Source of the DNA: Burkholderiales bacterium RIFCSPHIGHO2_01_FULL_63_240
GTDB taxonomy: Bacteria > Pseudomonadota > Gammaproteobacteria > Burkholderiales > Burkholderiaceae_C
Assembly (NCBI GenBank): GCA_001770725.1
Contig: MERU01000002.1
Coordinates: 186,001 to 250,000, forward strand
Reading direction: 5' to 3'
DNA: 64,000 nucleotides
Shown: positions 13,577 to 24,411 of the stretch, piece after piece
How the letters are laid out: every line of letters starts with the position of its first letter
Position numbering within the stretch: position 1 is the first letter of the stretch
Position numbers and translations under genes: made by a program
Notes under the pieces: generated by a model
Told to the model about the DNA's origin: nothing
Databases searched by the model: none
Seen by the model: only the letters and a program-made list of their open reading frames with translations

Positions 13577-14911
13577 ATGTCCAGAAAATACTTCGGCACC
13601 GACGGCATCCGTGGCACCGTGGGCCAGGCGCCCATCACCCCTGACTTCGTTCTCCAACTGGGTCACGCGGTGGGCCAGGTGGTGCGGCGTCACACTTCAG
13701 GGCGTCGACCGAAGGTGCTGATCGGCAAGGACACGCGCATCTCGGGCTACATGCTGGAGTCGGCCCTGGAGGCCGGCTTCGCTTCGGCGGGGGTGGACGT
13801 GCTGCTCACGGGGCCGCTGCCCACGCCTGGCGTGGCCTACCTGACCCGCGCCCTGCGCCTGAACCTGGGTGTGGTCATCAGTGCTTCGCACAACCCCTTT
13901 GGTGACAACGGGATCAAGTTTTTCTCGTCGCGCGGCGAGAAGCTGCCTGACGAGTGGGAACTGGCGGTCGAGGCCGCCCTGCGCGAGCCGCCGCAATGGG
14001 TCGCTTCGGACAGCCTGGGCAAGGCAAGGCGCCTGGAAGACGCCCGCGGTCGCTACATCGAGTTCTGCAAGGGCACTTTCTCGCACAACCTGTCGCTCAA
14101 GGGCCTGAAAATCGTGGTGGACGCAGCCCATGGCGCGGCCTACCAGGTGGCGCCGGAGGTGTTCCATGAGCTGGGTGCCGAGGTCATCGCCATCGGCTGC
14201 GCGCCTGATGGTCTGAACATCAACAAGGGCGTGGGCGCCACCCACCCCGAGGCACTGGTGGAAGCGGTCAAGCAGCACGGTGCAGACTATGGCATCGCGC
14301 TGGACGGCGACGCAGACCGCCTGCAGATCGTTGGCGCCGATGGCCGACTCTTCAATGGCGACGAGCTGCTGTATGTGATGGTGGCCGACCGCATCGACCA
14401 GGGCGAGTCGGTGCGTGGTGCCGTGGGCACGCTGATGACCAACATGGCCGTCGAGGTGGCGCTCAAGCAGCGTGGCGTCGATTTCGTGCGCGCCAAGGTG
14501 GGCGACCGCTACGTGCTCGAAGAGCTCAGCGCCAAGGGCTGGCAGCTCGGCGGCGAAGGCTCGGGCCACCTGATTGCGCTCGACCGCCACACCACGGGTG
14601 ACGGCATCGTCAGCGCGCTGGCGGTGCTGCAGGCGGTGGTGCGCAGCGCGCGCAGCGTGGCGTCCTGGCTGGAGGGTGTGACGCTGTACCCGCAGCGCCT
14701 GATCAACGTGCGCCTGCAACCTGGCATGGACTGGCAGAACCACGCACCTTTGCTGCAGGCCCGCAGCGAAGTGGAGGCCCGCCTGGCCGACAAGGGGCGG
14801 GTGCTCATCCGCGCATCGGGCACGGAGCCACTGGTGCGCGTGATGGTCGAAGCCAGCGACAAGGCCCTGGCAGACGCCTGCGCAGAGCAACTGGCGGCCA
14901 CCCTGGCCTGA
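13577..14911 (+). CDS. glmM: Phosphoglucosamine mutase
   Basis: 444 residues from the ATG giving [13 protein letters not shown]; the longer upstream frame overlaps folP and is rejected. The phosphoserine loop S-A-S-H-N-P, the Mg-binding loop D-G-D-A-D-R, the sugar loop G-G-E-G-S-G-H and the phosphate loop R-A-S-G-T-E-P are all intact. It converts glucosamine-6-phosphate to glucosamine-1-phosphate for UDP-GlcNAc, hence peptidoglycan and lipopolysaccharide. Confidence 0.98.
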   Translation: MSRKYFGTDGIRGTVGQAPITPDFVLQLGHAVGQVVRRHTSGRRPKVLIGKDTRISGYMLESALEAGFASAGVDVLLTGPLPTPGVAYLTRALRLNLGVVISASHNPFGDNGIKFFSSRGEKLPDEWELAVEAALREPPQWVASDSLGKARRLEDARGRYIEFCKGTFSHNLSLKGLKIVVDAAHGAAYQVAPEVFHELGAEVIAIGCAPDGLNINKGVGATHPEALVEAVKQHGADYGIALDGDADRLQIVGADGRLFNGDELLYVMVADRIDQGESVRGAVGTLMTNMAVEVALKQRGVDFVRAKVGDRYVLEELSAKGWQLGGEGSGHLIALDRHTTGDGIVSALAVLQAVVRSARSVASWLEGVTLYPQRLINVRLQPGMDWQNHAPLLQARSEVEARLADKGRVLIRASGTEPLVRVMVEASDKALADACAEQLAATLA

Positions 14912-14935
14912 CGCTTTTCGCACCATGCACATGAA

Positions 14936-14958
14936 AAAAGGCGCCCATGGCGCCTTTT
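14936..14958. terminator. Bidirectional terminator between glmM and the fasciclin gene
   Basis: AAAAGGCGCC/GGCGCCTTTT, ten pairs with a three-base loop, flanked by A and T runs on both sides. It serves two converging genes. Confidence 0.85.
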
Positions 14959-15011
14959 CCTTTTGCTGTCCAGGTGCAGCGGGCGGGTGCCCGGCGCATC
15001 CTGGTCTGGCT

Positions 15012-15530
15012 TCACTTCTTGGGCGGGGTCAGCACGCGGTCGATCACGTGCAGCACGCCGTTGCTGGCGGTGCCGTCAGGCTGGGTCACCAGGGCGTCTT
15101 CCACGGTGATGAACTCGCCGGCTTTCGACAGCACGAGCTTGGTGCCCGCCAGCGTGGTGACGGTGATGGTGTCGGCGGTCAAGGAGGCGCGGGTGGTCAC
15201 GCCTGCGACGGCGTGGTGCTTCAACAAGGCCTTGAGTGCCTCAGGGTCCTTGGCGAGCTTGTCCAGGGTGGCGGCGGGCACGGCGCGGAAGGCTTCGTCG
15301 CTCGGAGCGAACACGGTCACCGGGGTGGCACCGGTGAGCAGGTCACCCAGGCCGGCTTGCTGGGTCAGTTTCACGAAGGTGCTCAGTTGCGCATCGCGGG
15401 AAGCGAGGGCCTGCAGGTTGGCGGGCGCGCTGTCGGTGGTGGCGCAACCGGCAAATTGGGCCATGGCGCCGCAGGCGAGGGCGCTCAGCACCAGGCGGCG
15501 GGACAGGCGGATGTTTTGTTGAAAGGTCAT
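15012..15530 (-). CDS. Fasciclin (FAS1) domain lipoprotein
   Basis: 172 residues from the ATG at 15528-15530. The N-terminus is a basic then hydrophobic signal ending in F-A-G-C, a lipobox-like cleavage site, so the product is probably a lipoprotein exported across the inner membrane. The remaining 135 residues are one FAS1 domain with the conserved V-T-V-F-A-P-S-D-E-A-F block, the L-L-K-H-H segment and the N-G-V-L-H-V-I-D-R-V-L end block. FAS1 domains mediate adhesion or protein interaction. The gene is divergent from pstS, and one Pho-like repeat in the shared gap points toward it, so phosphate control is possible. Confidence 0.88.
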   Translation of the reverse strand: MTFQQNIRLSRRLVLSALACGAMAQFAGCATTDSAPANLQALASRDAQLSTFVKLTQQAGLGDLLTGATPVTVFAPSDEAFRAVPAATLDKLAKDPEALKALLKHHAVAGVTTRASLTADTITVTTLAGTKLVLSKAGEFITVEDALVTQPDGTASNGVLHVIDRVLTPPKK

Positions 15531-15638
15531 GTGGGACTCCGTTTGGGGTGGACGAGGCCGGGTGGGATGGCCCTTGCGATCGATTTGCGGCCGTCTGGGC
15601 GGCTGACCGGCAAGATAGAAGCCCCACGTGACAGATCC

Positions 15639-15656
15639 GTGAACATGACATGACAA
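15639..15656 (-). promoter_or_regulatory. Pho-box-like repeat facing the fasciclin gene
   Basis: Read on the minus strand: TTGTCAT, spacer GTCA, TGTTCAC. This is two 7-mers at an 11-base period, the layout of a PhoB box (CTGTCAT-N4-CTGTCAT). It lies 109 bases upstream of the fasciclin start and on the far side of the gap from pstS. Confidence 0.45.
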
Positions 15657-15659
15657 TGA

Positions 15660-15677
15660 CTGTCACATGACATGATT
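15660..15677 (+). promoter_or_regulatory. Partial Pho-box-like repeat upstream of pstS
   Basis: CTGTCAC, spacer ATGA, then CATGATT. The first 7-mer matches the PhoB half site well and the second poorly. It sits between the stronger boxes at 15639 and 15716. Confidence 0.3.
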
Positions 15678-15715
15678 CGGCTGGTCTGTGACGATCGTGA
15701 CAACACCCAGGTGAT

Positions 15716-15747
15716 GTGTCACGTGAGCGTCACAAAGCGCCGATAAA
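15716..15747 (+). promoter_or_regulatory. Pho box and -10 region of pstS
   Basis: GTGTCAC, spacer GTGA, GCGTCAC form two direct 7-mers at an 11-base period. GATAAA at 15742-15747 follows at the distance expected for the -10 of a PhoB-activated promoter, where the box replaces the -35. pstS starts 50 bases downstream. Confidence 0.65.
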
Positions 15748-15796
15748 GTCCGCCGCGTCAACTTCCTTTTGTCTGACGTTTCCTGAAAGGCGACTC

Positions 15797-16834
15797 ATGA
15801 GCTTCAAGATGATCCGCACCGCTGCCGCCGCCATGGCCCTCTCCCTGGTCGCCGGCGTTGCCCTGGCCAACGACGTGACCGGTGCCGGCGCGACCTTCCC
15901 CGCACCGCTGTACGCCAAGTGGGCATCCGATTACAGCAACGCCACCAAGGTCAAGGTCAACTACCAGTCCGTGGGCTCGGGCGCCGGGATCAAGCAGATC
16001 AAGGCCAAGACCGTCGACTTCGGTGCATCCGACATGCCCCTGGTGGACGCCGAGCTGGCCAAGGATGGCCTGGTCCAGTTCCCGACCGTGATCGGCGGTG
16101 TGGTGCCTGTGGTCAACATCAAGGGCATCACGCCTGGCCAGATCAAGCTGACGGGTGAGTTGCTGGGCAACATCTACCTGGGCAAGATCACCCGCTGGAA
16201 CGACGCCGCCATCGTGGCGCTGAACCCTGGCGTGCCGCTGCCCGATGCCCCCATCGCCCCGGTGCGTCGCGCCGACGGTTCGGGCACCACCTTCATCTTC
16301 ACCAACTACCTCTCGAAGGTGAACGCCGAGTGGAAGTCCAAGGTGGGTGAGGGCACCGCTGTCAACTGGCCCACGGGTGCAGGTGGCAAGGGCAACGAGG
16401 GCGTGTCGGCCTTCGTGCAGCGCCTGCCCAACTCGATTGGCTACGTGGAATACGCCTACGCCAAGCAGAACCGCATGTCGCACGTGCAGCTCAAGAACGC
16501 CGCCGGCAACTTCGTGGCCCCGGACGACGCGACCTTCAAGGCCGCCGCTGCAGCCGCCGACTGGAACAAGTCGTTCTACCAGATCCTGACCGAGCAGCCC
16601 GGCAAGGACGCCTGGCCCCTGACCGGCGCCACCTTCATCCTGATGCACAAGGCACAGGACAAGCCGGCGCAGGCCGCTGCCGCCCTGAAGTTCTTCGACT
16701 GGGCCTACACGAGCGGCGATGCCTCGGCCGCCAACCTCGAGTACGTGCCGCTGCCCGCCAACGTGAAGGACCTGGTCCGCAAGCAATGGGCGTCGGTGGT
16801 GGACACCGCTGGCAAGCCGGTCGCCTGGAAGTGA
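15797..16834 (+). CDS. pstS: Periplasmic phosphate-binding protein PstS
   Basis: 345 residues from the ATG with GAAAGG upstream; in-frame codons before it overlap the Pho box. A signal peptide of about 24 residues ends A-L-A before N-D-V-T-G-A-G-A-T-F-P, the classic mature start. Phosphate-contact segments G-A-G-A-T-F, S-G-A-G, D-F-G-A-S-D and R-x-D-G-S-G-T-T are present. It captures inorganic phosphate in the periplasm for PstCAB. Confidence 0.97.
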   Translation: MSFKMIRTAAAAMALSLVAGVALANDVTGAGATFPAPLYAKWASDYSNATKVKVNYQSVGSGAGIKQIKAKTVDFGASDMPLVDAELAKDGLVQFPTVIGGVVPVVNIKGITPGQIKLTGELLGNIYLGKITRWNDAAIVALNPGVPLPDAPIAPVRRADGSGTTFIFTNYLSKVNAEWKSKVGEGTAVNWPTGAGGKGNEGVSAFVQRLPNSIGYVEYAYAKQNRMSHVQLKNAAGNFVAPDDATFKAAAAAADWNKSFYQILTEQPGKDAWPLTGATFILMHKAQDKPAQAAAALKFFDWAYTSGDASAANLEYVPLPANVKDLVRKQWASVVDTAGKPVAWK

Positions 16835-16942
16835 TCGCCTGAGCCTTTCGAGACCTTGACCGGGCGGCCGAGCCATCGGGCGCCCGGTCCCGCAGATCCG
16901 ATGTTCCCTGCAAACCGCACCCGCACCGTCATGGAGTGAGCG

Positions 16943-17974
16943 ATGGCCGCCATACTACCGACTGACCTGGGCGACGCACCCGCGCCCCCCGACCGGAAAA
17001 ACCAACGTCAGCCCATGACCAACCCGCCTTCCCGCCGTGTCCAGGCCCCCTGGGCCGATGCGGCTTTCGCCTTGGCCGCACGCGCGGCCGCCGTCCTCAC
17101 GCTTTGCCTGTTGCTGGGCATCATCGGCTCGCTGGTGGTGGGCGCCTGGCCCGCCATCCATGAGTACGGCCTGGGCTTTTTCACCAGCACCGCCTGGGAC
17201 CCCGTCCAGAACCAGTACGGTGGCCTGGTGATGATCTACGGCACGCTGATGACCTCGTTCATCGCGCTGCTGATCGCCGTGCCCGTGAGCTTCGGCATCG
17301 CCGTCTTCCTGACCGAGCTGTCGCCGGCCTGGCTCAAGCGCCCGCTGGGCATCGCCATCGAGTTGCTGGCGGCCGTGCCGTCCATCGTCTATGGCATGTG
17401 GGGCCTGCTGGTGTTCGGCCCGATCCTGTCTGAATACGTGCAGCAGCCGCTGCAGGCCTGGACGGAGGGCGTGCCCTACCTGGGCGCCTTCTTCTCTGGC
17501 CCGCCTGTGGGCATCGGCATCCTGTCGGCCGGCATCATCCTGGCCATCATGGTGATCCCGTTCATCGCTTCGGTGATGCGCGACGTGTTCGAAGTCACGC
17601 CGCCGCTGCTCAAGGAATCGGCCTACGGCCTGGGCTCGACCACCTGGGAAGTCGTCTACAAGGTGGTGCTGCCCTACACCAAGACCGGTGTGGTCGGCGG
17701 CATCATGCTGGGCCTGGGGCGTGCGCTGGGCGAGACCATGGCCGTGACATTCGTCATCGGCAACATGAACCAGCTGAACTCGCTGTCCGTCTTCGAGGCG
17801 GCCAACAGCATCACCTCGGCCCTGGCCAACGAATTCGCCGAAGCGGGCGAGGGCCTGCACCAGGCCTCGCTGATCTACCTCGGCCTGATCCTTTTCTTCA
17901 TCACCTTCGTTGTGCTGGCCTTCTCCAAGGTGTTGCTGGCCCGCCTGAAGAAGTCCGAAGGAGCCCGTTCGTGA
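16943..17974 (+). CDS. pstC: Phosphate ABC transporter permease PstC
   Basis: 343 residues from the first ATG; a second in-frame ATG at 17015 (319 residues) is possible because the first 24 residues are Pro/Asp-rich and not typical. Six membrane helices follow from about residue 45. The permease loop [11 protein letters not shown] with the following G just after helix 4 is the coupling region that meets PstB. The 108-base gap to pstS shows no strong terminator. pstA overlaps its stop by four bases. Confidence 0.95.
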   Translation: MAAILPTDLGDAPAPPDRKNQRQPMTNPPSRRVQAPWADAAFALAARAAAVLTLCLLLGIIGSLVVGAWPAIHEYGLGFFTSTAWDPVQNQYGGLVMIYGTLMTSFIALLIAVPVSFGIAVFLTELSPAWLKRPLGIAIELLAAVPSIVYGMWGLLVFGPILSEYVQQPLQAWTEGVPYLGAFFSGPPVGIGILSAGIILAIMVIPFIASVMRDVFEVTPPLLKESAYGLGSTTWEVVYKVVLPYTKTGVVGGIMLGLGRALGETMAVTFVIGNMNQLNSLSVFEAANSITSALANEFAEAGEGLHQASLIYLGLILFFITFVVLAFSKVLLARLKKSEGARS

Positions 17975-18831
17975 GCACCGCCGCCCTGCAAGCCTCCCGT
18001 GCCCGCAAGCACGCTGGACGCAAACGCATCAACTTCATCGCCCTGACGCTGTCGCTGGGCGCCATGGCCTTCGGCCTGGTCTGGCTGGTCTGGATCCTGG
18101 TCGAAACCGTGCGACTGGGCATCGATGGCCTGGCCCTGGCCACCTTCACCGAAATGACCCCGCCGCCCATGGAAGCAGGTGGCCTGGCCAATGCGCTGAT
18201 GGGTTCGCTCCTGATGGTGGGCCTGGCGACCTTGATCGGGACACCGATTGGCATCCTGGCTGGCGTCTACCTGGCCGAGTATGGACAGAAGGGTTGGCTG
18301 GGCAGCGCCACGCGCTTCATCAACGACATCCTGCTGTCGGCGCCCTCCATCGTCATCGGCCTGTTCATCTACTCGGTGGTGGTCTCGCGCTTCAAGTCCT
18401 TCTCGGGCTGGGCCGGCGTGCTGGCCCTGGCGCTGATCGTCATCCCGGTGGTCATCCGCACCACCGAGAACATGCTGGCGCTGATCCCCAATGCGCTGCG
18501 TGAAGCCGCCTATGCCCTGGGCACGCCCAAGTGGAAGGTGATCCTGAGCATCACGCTGAAGTCGGCCCGCGCCGGCGTCATCACCGGCATCCTGCTGGCC
18601 GTGGCGCGCATCGCTGGCGAGACCGCGCCGCTGCTGTTCACCGCGCTGTCGAACCAGTTCTGGTCGACCGACATGGGCGGCCCGATGGCCAGCCTGCCGG
18701 TCACCATCTTCAAGTTCGCGATGAGCCCCTACGAGAACTGGCAGAAGCTGGCCTGGGCAGGCGTGTTCATCATCACCATCGGCGTGCTGGCACTCAACGT
18801 GATTGCCCGCAGCATGTTCCGCCAGCGCTGA
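17971..18831 (+). CDS. pstA: Phosphate ABC transporter permease PstA
   Basis: 286 residues from a GTG inside the GTGA overlap with pstC. Six helices are visible and the coupling loop reads [11 protein letters not shown] near residue 177. It pairs with PstC to form the phosphate channel in the inner membrane. Confidence 0.95.
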   Translation: MSTAALQASRARKHAGRKRINFIALTLSLGAMAFGLVWLVWILVETVRLGIDGLALATFTEMTPPPMEAGGLANALMGSLLMVGLATLIGTPIGILAGVYLAEYGQKGWLGSATRFINDILLSAPSIVIGLFIYSVVVSRFKSFSGWAGVLALALIVIPVVIRTTENMLALIPNALREAAYALGTPKWKVILSITLKSARAGVITGILLAVARIAGETAPLLFTALSNQFWSTDMGGPMASLPVTIFKFAMSPYENWQKLAWAGVFIITIGVLALNVIARSMFRQR

Positions 18832-18871
18832 TCGGCGCGGCATCGAGACCCGACACCCAAAGAGACGCATC

Positions 18872-19657
<786 letters not shown>

Positions 19658-19683
19658 TCGGCAACAAAAACAAGGAGAACACC

Positions 19684-20391
19684 ATGAGTGACAAACACCT
19701 CTCCAGCCAGTTCGACGCCGAGCTCAGCGGCATTTCCACGCGCGTGCTGGAAATGGGCGGTCTGGTCGAATCGCAGGTGGCCCTGGCCATCGAAGCGCTG
19801 ACCCATTTCAATGGCGAAGTCGCCAGCCAGGTGCTGATCGCCGAAGAGAAGGTGAACCTGATGGAGATGCAGATCGATGCCGACCTGTCGACCATCATCG
19901 CCCGCCGCCAGCCCACGGCCCGCGACCTGCGCCTGCTGATCGCCATCTCCAAGACCATCGGCAACCTCGAGCGCGTGGGCGACGAGGCGGCGCGCATCGC
20001 GCGCACCGTTCAGCGCCTGATCAACACGGGTGTGTCGTCGCGCCTGCGCCTGCCGGTCGGTGACGTGTCCTTCGAAGCCGGCCTGGCCACCGCCTCGCTG
20101 CGCAAGTCGCTTGACGCTTTCGCCCGCCTGGACACCCAGACGGCGCTGGAAGTCATCAAGAGCGACAACGAGATCGACGCCGAGTTCGACGGCCTGATGC
20201 GCAAGCTCATCACCTACATGATGGAAGACCCGCGCACCATCTCCGCCTCGATCGACCTGGTGTTCGTGGCCAAGGCCATCGAGCGCGTGGGCGATCACGC
20301 CAAGAACCTGGCCGAGCAGGTGATCTACATCGTCAAGGGGGCCGACGTGCGTCACAACACGCCAGAGGCCGTCGAGAACATCATCAAGTGA
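19684..20391 (+). CDS. phoU: Phosphate signalling protein PhoU
   Basis: 235 residues from an ATG with AAGGAG seven bases upstream. Two three-helix repeats each carry an E/D-rich metal-binding motif, E-R-V-G-D-E-A-A-R-I in the first half and E-R-V-G-D-H-A-K-N in the second. PhoU bridges the Pst transporter and PhoR and keeps the Pho regulon off when phosphate is plentiful. Confidence 0.96.
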   Translation: MSDKHLSSQFDAELSGISTRVLEMGGLVESQVALAIEALTHFNGEVASQVLIAEEKVNLMEMQIDADLSTIIARRQPTARDLRLLIAISKTIGNLERVGDEAARIARTVQRLINTGVSSRLRLPVGDVSFEAGLATASLRKSLDAFARLDTQTALEVIKSDNEIDAEFDGLMRKLITYMMEDPRTISASIDLVFVAKAIERVGDHAKNLAEQVIYIVKGADVRHNTPEAVENIIK

Positions 20392-20407
20392 TGACGGGAG
20401 CCAAGCC

Positions 20408-21109
20408 ATGAGCCGAGTGTTGGTGGTGGAAGACGAACCGGCGATCGCCGAGCTGATCGCGCTGAACCTGCGTCACTCCGGTTTCGAGGTGACGTTGGCG
20501 GGCGATGCCGAGCAGGCCCAGCTCGAGATCGACAAGGTGCTGCCCGACCTGGTGCTGCTGGATTGGATGTTGCCCGGCCAGTCGGGCCTGGCGCTGGCCA
20601 AGCGCTGGCGTGGTGTCACGCGCACGCGCGACCTGCCGATCATCATGCTGACGGCGCGTGCCGAAGAGGTCGACAAAGTGGCTGGCCTGGACGCCGGCGC
20701 CGACGACTACCTGACCAAGCCCTTCTCAACGCACGAGCTGATGGCCCGTGTGCGCGCCGTGCTGCGTCGCAAGGCCCCGCAGGCGCTGGACTCGGCCGTC
20801 GAGGTCGCTGGTTTGCGCCTGGACCCGGCCACGCGCCGCGTCTGCCGTGGTGATCAGGAGGTCAAGATCGGCCCGACCGAGTTCAAGCTGCTGCACTTTT
20901 TCATGACGCACCCCGAGCGCGTGCACAGCCGTGCGCAGTTGCTCGACCGCGTCTGGGGCGACCACGTCTTCATCGAAGAGCGCACGGTGGACGTGCATGT
21001 CAAGCGCCTGCGCGAGGCCCTGGCGCCGGTGCAGCGCTCGTCCCTGATCGAAACCGTGCGGGGTGCGGGCTACCGCCTGACCCAGCAAGTGGTGGACGTC
21101 GCCGCCTGA
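20408..21109 (+). CDS. phoB: Phosphate response regulator PhoB
   Basis: 233 residues. The receiver domain has the acidic pair E-D-E-P, the phospho-acceptor Asp in L-L-D-W-M-L-P-G, the Thr in M-L-T-A-R-A and the Lys in T-K-P-F. The C-terminal OmpR-type winged helix ends with the recognition helix V-D-V-H-V-K-R-L-R. It should bind the 11-base-period repeats upstream of pstS. GGGAG precedes the start. Confidence 0.96.
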   Translation: MSRVLVVEDEPAIAELIALNLRHSGFEVTLAGDAEQAQLEIDKVLPDLVLLDWMLPGQSGLALAKRWRGVTRTRDLPIIMLTARAEEVDKVAGLDAGADDYLTKPFSTHELMARVRAVLRRKAPQALDSAVEVAGLRLDPATRRVCRGDQEVKIGPTEFKLLHFFMTHPERVHSRAQLLDRVWGDHVFIEERTVDVHVKRLREALAPVQRSSLIETVRGAGYRLTQQVVDVAA

Positions 21110-21130
21110 CCCAGCCCGGACAAGATCACC

Positions 21131-22483
21131 GTGGATTCGAGCAATTCGTGGCTCATCTCGCGGGTCGCGGTGCGACTCGCCGTGGGCATGGTCGGCGGCC
21201 TGGCGGGCTACTGGATCGGGCAACGCGTCGGCTACCCCGTGGCAGCGGGGGCTGCTGCCGCATCTTCCGCCGTGTTGCTGCTGTCGGTGTCCGACACCTT
21301 GCATGGGCACGCGCTGCTGGACTGGCTGCGCAACCCCGAATCGTCAGGCCCCAGCCTGCCGGGCATCTGGGGCGAGCTCTCTCATCGCGTGGAGCGCCTG
21401 CTGCGCGCTCGCGACGCCGAGATCGCCCATGAACGCGGGCAGTTGCAGCAGTTCCTGTCGGCCATCGAGGCCTCGCCGAATGGCGTGATGCTGCTTGACG
21501 AAAGCGATCACCTGACGTGGATCAGCCCGGCCGCGGCCGACCACTTCGGGCTCAACCGCCACCGCGACCTGCAGCAGCGCGTCACCAACCTGATCCGTCA
21601 GCCGGCTTTCGTGCAGTACCTGCAGGCAGGAGACTTCAGCGATTCGGTCAAGTGCCCCATGTCTCGTGGTGGCCTGAGCTGGCTGCTGATCCAGGTCCGA
21701 GAGTTCGGAGAGGGGCGCAAGCTCATCCTCTCGCAGGACATCACCGAGCGCGAACGCGCCGACACGATGCGCCGCGACTTCGTGGCCAACGTCTCGCACG
21801 AAATCCGCACGCCACTGACGGTGCTGATGGGCTTCATCGAAACCTTGGGCGCCTTGCCACTGACCGAAGTCGAGCGCAAGCGGGTCATCTCGCTCATGTC
21901 CGAGCAGGCCGACCGCATGCAGAGCCTGGTGGCCGACCTGCTGACGCTGGCCCAGATCGAAGGCAGCCCACGGCCAGCCTCGGACCGCTGGCTGCCCGTG
22001 CAGCAGCTCATGCAACGCGTGACCAACGACGCGCGGGGCTTGTCGAAGGACAGGCATCCCATCCAGGTTCAACCTGACCTGTCGGACATCGAAGCCGAGG
22101 TGTCGGGCGTGGAGAGCGAGTGGCTCAGCGCCATGGGCAACCTGGTGTCCAACGCCATCCGCTACACCCCGGCAGGCCAGTCCATCGACATCACCTGGCG
22201 CATGCTGCCCGACGGCAGCGCCGAGTTCAGCGTGCAGGACCATGGCATCGGCATCTCTCCGGAGCACCTGCCACGCCTGACGGAGCGCTTCTACCGGGTC
22301 GATGGCAGCCGCTCGCGCGACACCGGTGGCACGGGCCTGGGCCTGTCGATCGTCAAGCACGTGATCCAGCGCCACGGCGGCGAGCTCAAGATCAGCAGCG
22401 AGCAGGGCAAGGGCTCGAACTTCACGCTGCACATCCCGGCCATGCGGGTGCGTCATGCCATGGCTGATGCCGCCCTGGGCTGA
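21131..22483 (+). CDS. phoR: Phosphate sensor histidine kinase PhoR
   Basis: 450 residues from a GTG. One or two N-terminal helices (about 10-52) anchor it without a large periplasmic domain, as expected for PhoR, which senses the Pst complex rather than phosphate itself. A PAS domain follows (I-E-A-S-P-N-G-V-M-L-L), then the H-box V-S-H-E-I-R-T-P-L, N-box N-L-V-S-N-A-I, and D-H-G-I-G-I-S and G-T-G-L-G-L ATP motifs. It lies 21 bases after phoB. Its stop is three bases from the stop of the converging next gene. Confidence 0.95.
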   Translation: MDSSNSWLISRVAVRLAVGMVGGLAGYWIGQRVGYPVAAGAAAASSAVLLLSVSDTLHGHALLDWLRNPESSGPSLPGIWGELSHRVERLLRARDAEIAHERGQLQQFLSAIEASPNGVMLLDESDHLTWISPAAADHFGLNRHRDLQQRVTNLIRQPAFVQYLQAGDFSDSVKCPMSRGGLSWLLIQVREFGEGRKLILSQDITERERADTMRRDFVANVSHEIRTPLTVLMGFIETLGALPLTEVERKRVISLMSEQADRMQSLVADLLTLAQIEGSPRPASDRWLPVQQLMQRVTNDARGLSKDRHPIQVQPDLSDIEAEVSGVESEWLSAMGNLVSNAIRYTPAGQSIDITWRMLPDGSAEFSVQDHGIGISPEHLPRLTERFYRVDGSRSRDTGGTGLGLSIVKHVIQRHGGELKISSEQGKGSNFTLHIPAMRVRHAMADAALG

Positions 22484-22486
22484 GCC

Positions 22487-24253
22487 TCAGTTGAGATCCT
22501 GCAAAGCGACTTCTTCGATCTCATCGAAGGACTCGCGCTGAGCCTTGCCGGTGTCCGCGCGGCTGTGGCGTCGGTAGACCACCACCAGTTCGGAGTTTCG
22601 CGTGCGCTGGTTGTACTGCGCGACCTTGCGCCAGCCCGGCAGCACCGGAGGCTGCGCCCTGGGGTGGATGCGAACCACCACGCTGCCGCATCCCTTCTGA
22701 CGCATCGACTGCGGGTCGTGCGCGAGGCCGTCGACGCGGTAGCCGCCGAAGTACTCCATCGCCGTCAGCAGCCCGACGGAGGCATCGGGGGCGCACACGA
22801 GTTCCGAGCGAGGCATGTAAGGCGAGATGCGCGACATCAGCAAGCGGTAGCTGCGGGCCTGATCGAGCAGGGGCAGCAGCAGCGTCATCGTCAGCAGCCA
22901 GCACAGGGCCACGCCACCAGCCGGCAGCACCAGGCTCTTCCAGAGCGCGTGGGTGCGCCTGGCCGTTCGCCATCGCACCAGCCACAGCCACATCAACGTG
23001 CCGAGCAACGCAAAAAACAATGCGATGGGGCTGAACGCGACGATGGCACCTGGCACCAGTTTCAGCACGTTGACCGCGGTGCGCTCGGGTTGCCCCGTTT
23101 GGATGGCCACGTATGCCAGCCAGATGAGCCCCGCGCACACGGTGAAGAAGCACACCGAGAACCAGTCCAGCGCCGCGCCCAGGCTGCGTTGCAGAGAGGG
23201 CAGGGCGAAGGCCGCCAGCGCCGCCAGGGCGGGCAGGGTGATGAGCAGCGCGCGATCGTTGCCGCCCATGAACACGCACGAAGCCGTGCCCACCAGCGCG
23301 ATCAGCAGCGGCATGGCGATGTGGCGGCGCCCGATCTGGCGGCGCCAGTGCCACAAGGTGAGGGCGGCCAGCGGCAGCACCGGCCAGGTGAACCACGTCA
23401 GCAATTGCAGGATGGCGGCGGGGCGCCATTCGCGGCCGCCGCGCACGCTCCAGCCTGGCAGCCCCAGGGCAATCAGCCCGATGACCAGGGCGGTGGCCAG
23501 CGCCATGCCCAGGAGCACCCACTTGATGTGGCCTCGCACCTCGGCGTGGCTCGAGCGAAGGCATACGATGGAGGCTGCGCAGCCCAGCAGCAGGGCCACG
23601 GTTGGGCTGCCGCTGCCGGCGAGCACCGGCAAGGCCAGCGTGGTCGCGGCGATGGTCGTCGGGCTGCGCTGCTGGGCGGCGGCCATGCCGAACAACAGCA
23701 AGGCTGCGCCCGTGAGCTGCACCAGCTCGGGCGTGGTCTCGTGGCCCAGTTGCAGCAGGCCCAGGCTGGCGATCAAGGCCAGCAGGGCGCCGTCGGCCAC
23801 CGCGCGGGCATAGTCCTGTGGCCGGGCTTCTCCGCCGAACGCCAGGGGAACAGGCTGCGCGGCTTCGGTGCGGGCCAAGTGGTAGGTGGCGTACCAGGTC
23901 AGGGCGAAGACCGCGGCCAGCAGCAGGGCAAAGGGCAGCCGCGCCGCCAGCGCGGGATCGACCCAGGGCGACAGCGCGGAGATGGCGGCCCCGCCGATCC
24001 AGTAGGGAAGGATGCCGCCCTGCGTCGGGTGCACGCCGCCGACGTGCGGGTCGAACCAGGAGGCCTGCCCCAAAGCCAGGCTCCACATCTGCCCAAAGGC
24101 CGCGATGTCTTCGTTTTTCCAGGGGTCACGCCCCAGCAGCCCGGGCAGCAGGTAAGCCGCGCAGAACAGCAGCAAGGCCAGGCGCGGCAGGCGCTGCGCC
24201 GCCTTCTGGGTCACCAGAGCGGGAGAGGCGTGGGGCAGGTGCGAAGGGCGCAT
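22487..24253 (-). CDS. ArnT-like integral membrane glycosyltransferase (GT-C fold)
   Basis: 588 residues with about 12 hydrophobic helices and a C-terminal soluble domain (about 480-588). The first loop holds L-G-R-D-P-W-K-N-E-D, matching the acidic catalytic loop of the ArnT/PMT group (GT39/GT83), which transfer sugars such as aminoarabinose from undecaprenyl phosphate to lipid A or proteins at the periplasmic face. The acceptor is unknown, and no arn operon is nearby. It converges with phoR without an obvious terminator. Confidence 0.8.
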   Translation of the reverse strand: MRPSHLPHASPALVTQKAAQRLPRLALLLFCAAYLLPGLLGRDPWKNEDIAAFGQMWSLALGQASWFDPHVGGVHPTQGGILPYWIGGAAISALSPWVDPALAARLPFALLLAAVFALTWYATYHLARTEAAQPVPLAFGGEARPQDYARAVADGALLALIASLGLLQLGHETTPELVQLTGAALLLFGMAAAQQRSPTTIAATTLALPVLAGSGSPTVALLLGCAASIVCLRSSHAEVRGHIKWVLLGMALATALVIGLIALGLPGWSVRGGREWRPAAILQLLTWFTWPVLPLAALTLWHWRRQIGRRHIAMPLLIALVGTASCVFMGGNDRALLITLPALAALAAFALPSLQRSLGAALDWFSVCFFTVCAGLIWLAYVAIQTGQPERTAVNVLKLVPGAIVAFSPIALFFALLGTLMWLWLVRWRTARRTHALWKSLVLPAGGVALCWLLTMTLLLPLLDQARSYRLLMSRISPYMPRSELVCAPDASVGLLTAMEYFGGYRVDGLAHDPQSMRQKGCGSVVVRIHPRAQPPVLPGWRKVAQYNQRTRNSELVVVYRRHSRADTGKAQRESFDEIEEVALQDLN

Positions 24254-24323
24254 GGTTGGCGAAACGCTTCAGGGTGTGCGTGGGCCGACGAGGCTGCACG
24301 CGGTCACGCAGGGCGTGAGAACG

Positions 24324-24346
24324 AAAAAGGGCAGCCTGAGCTGCCC
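24324..24346 (-). terminator. Terminator after rpmE2
   Basis: GGGCAGC/GCTGCCC stem with a four-base loop followed on the minus strand by five T residues, 66 bases past the rpmE2 stop. Confidence 0.85.
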
Positions 24347-24411
24347 TGACGTTGCGCAACGGCGGGCGTTGCGACGGTGTTCTGCGACATCCGAAGCCGG
24401 ACGTCCCGCGA

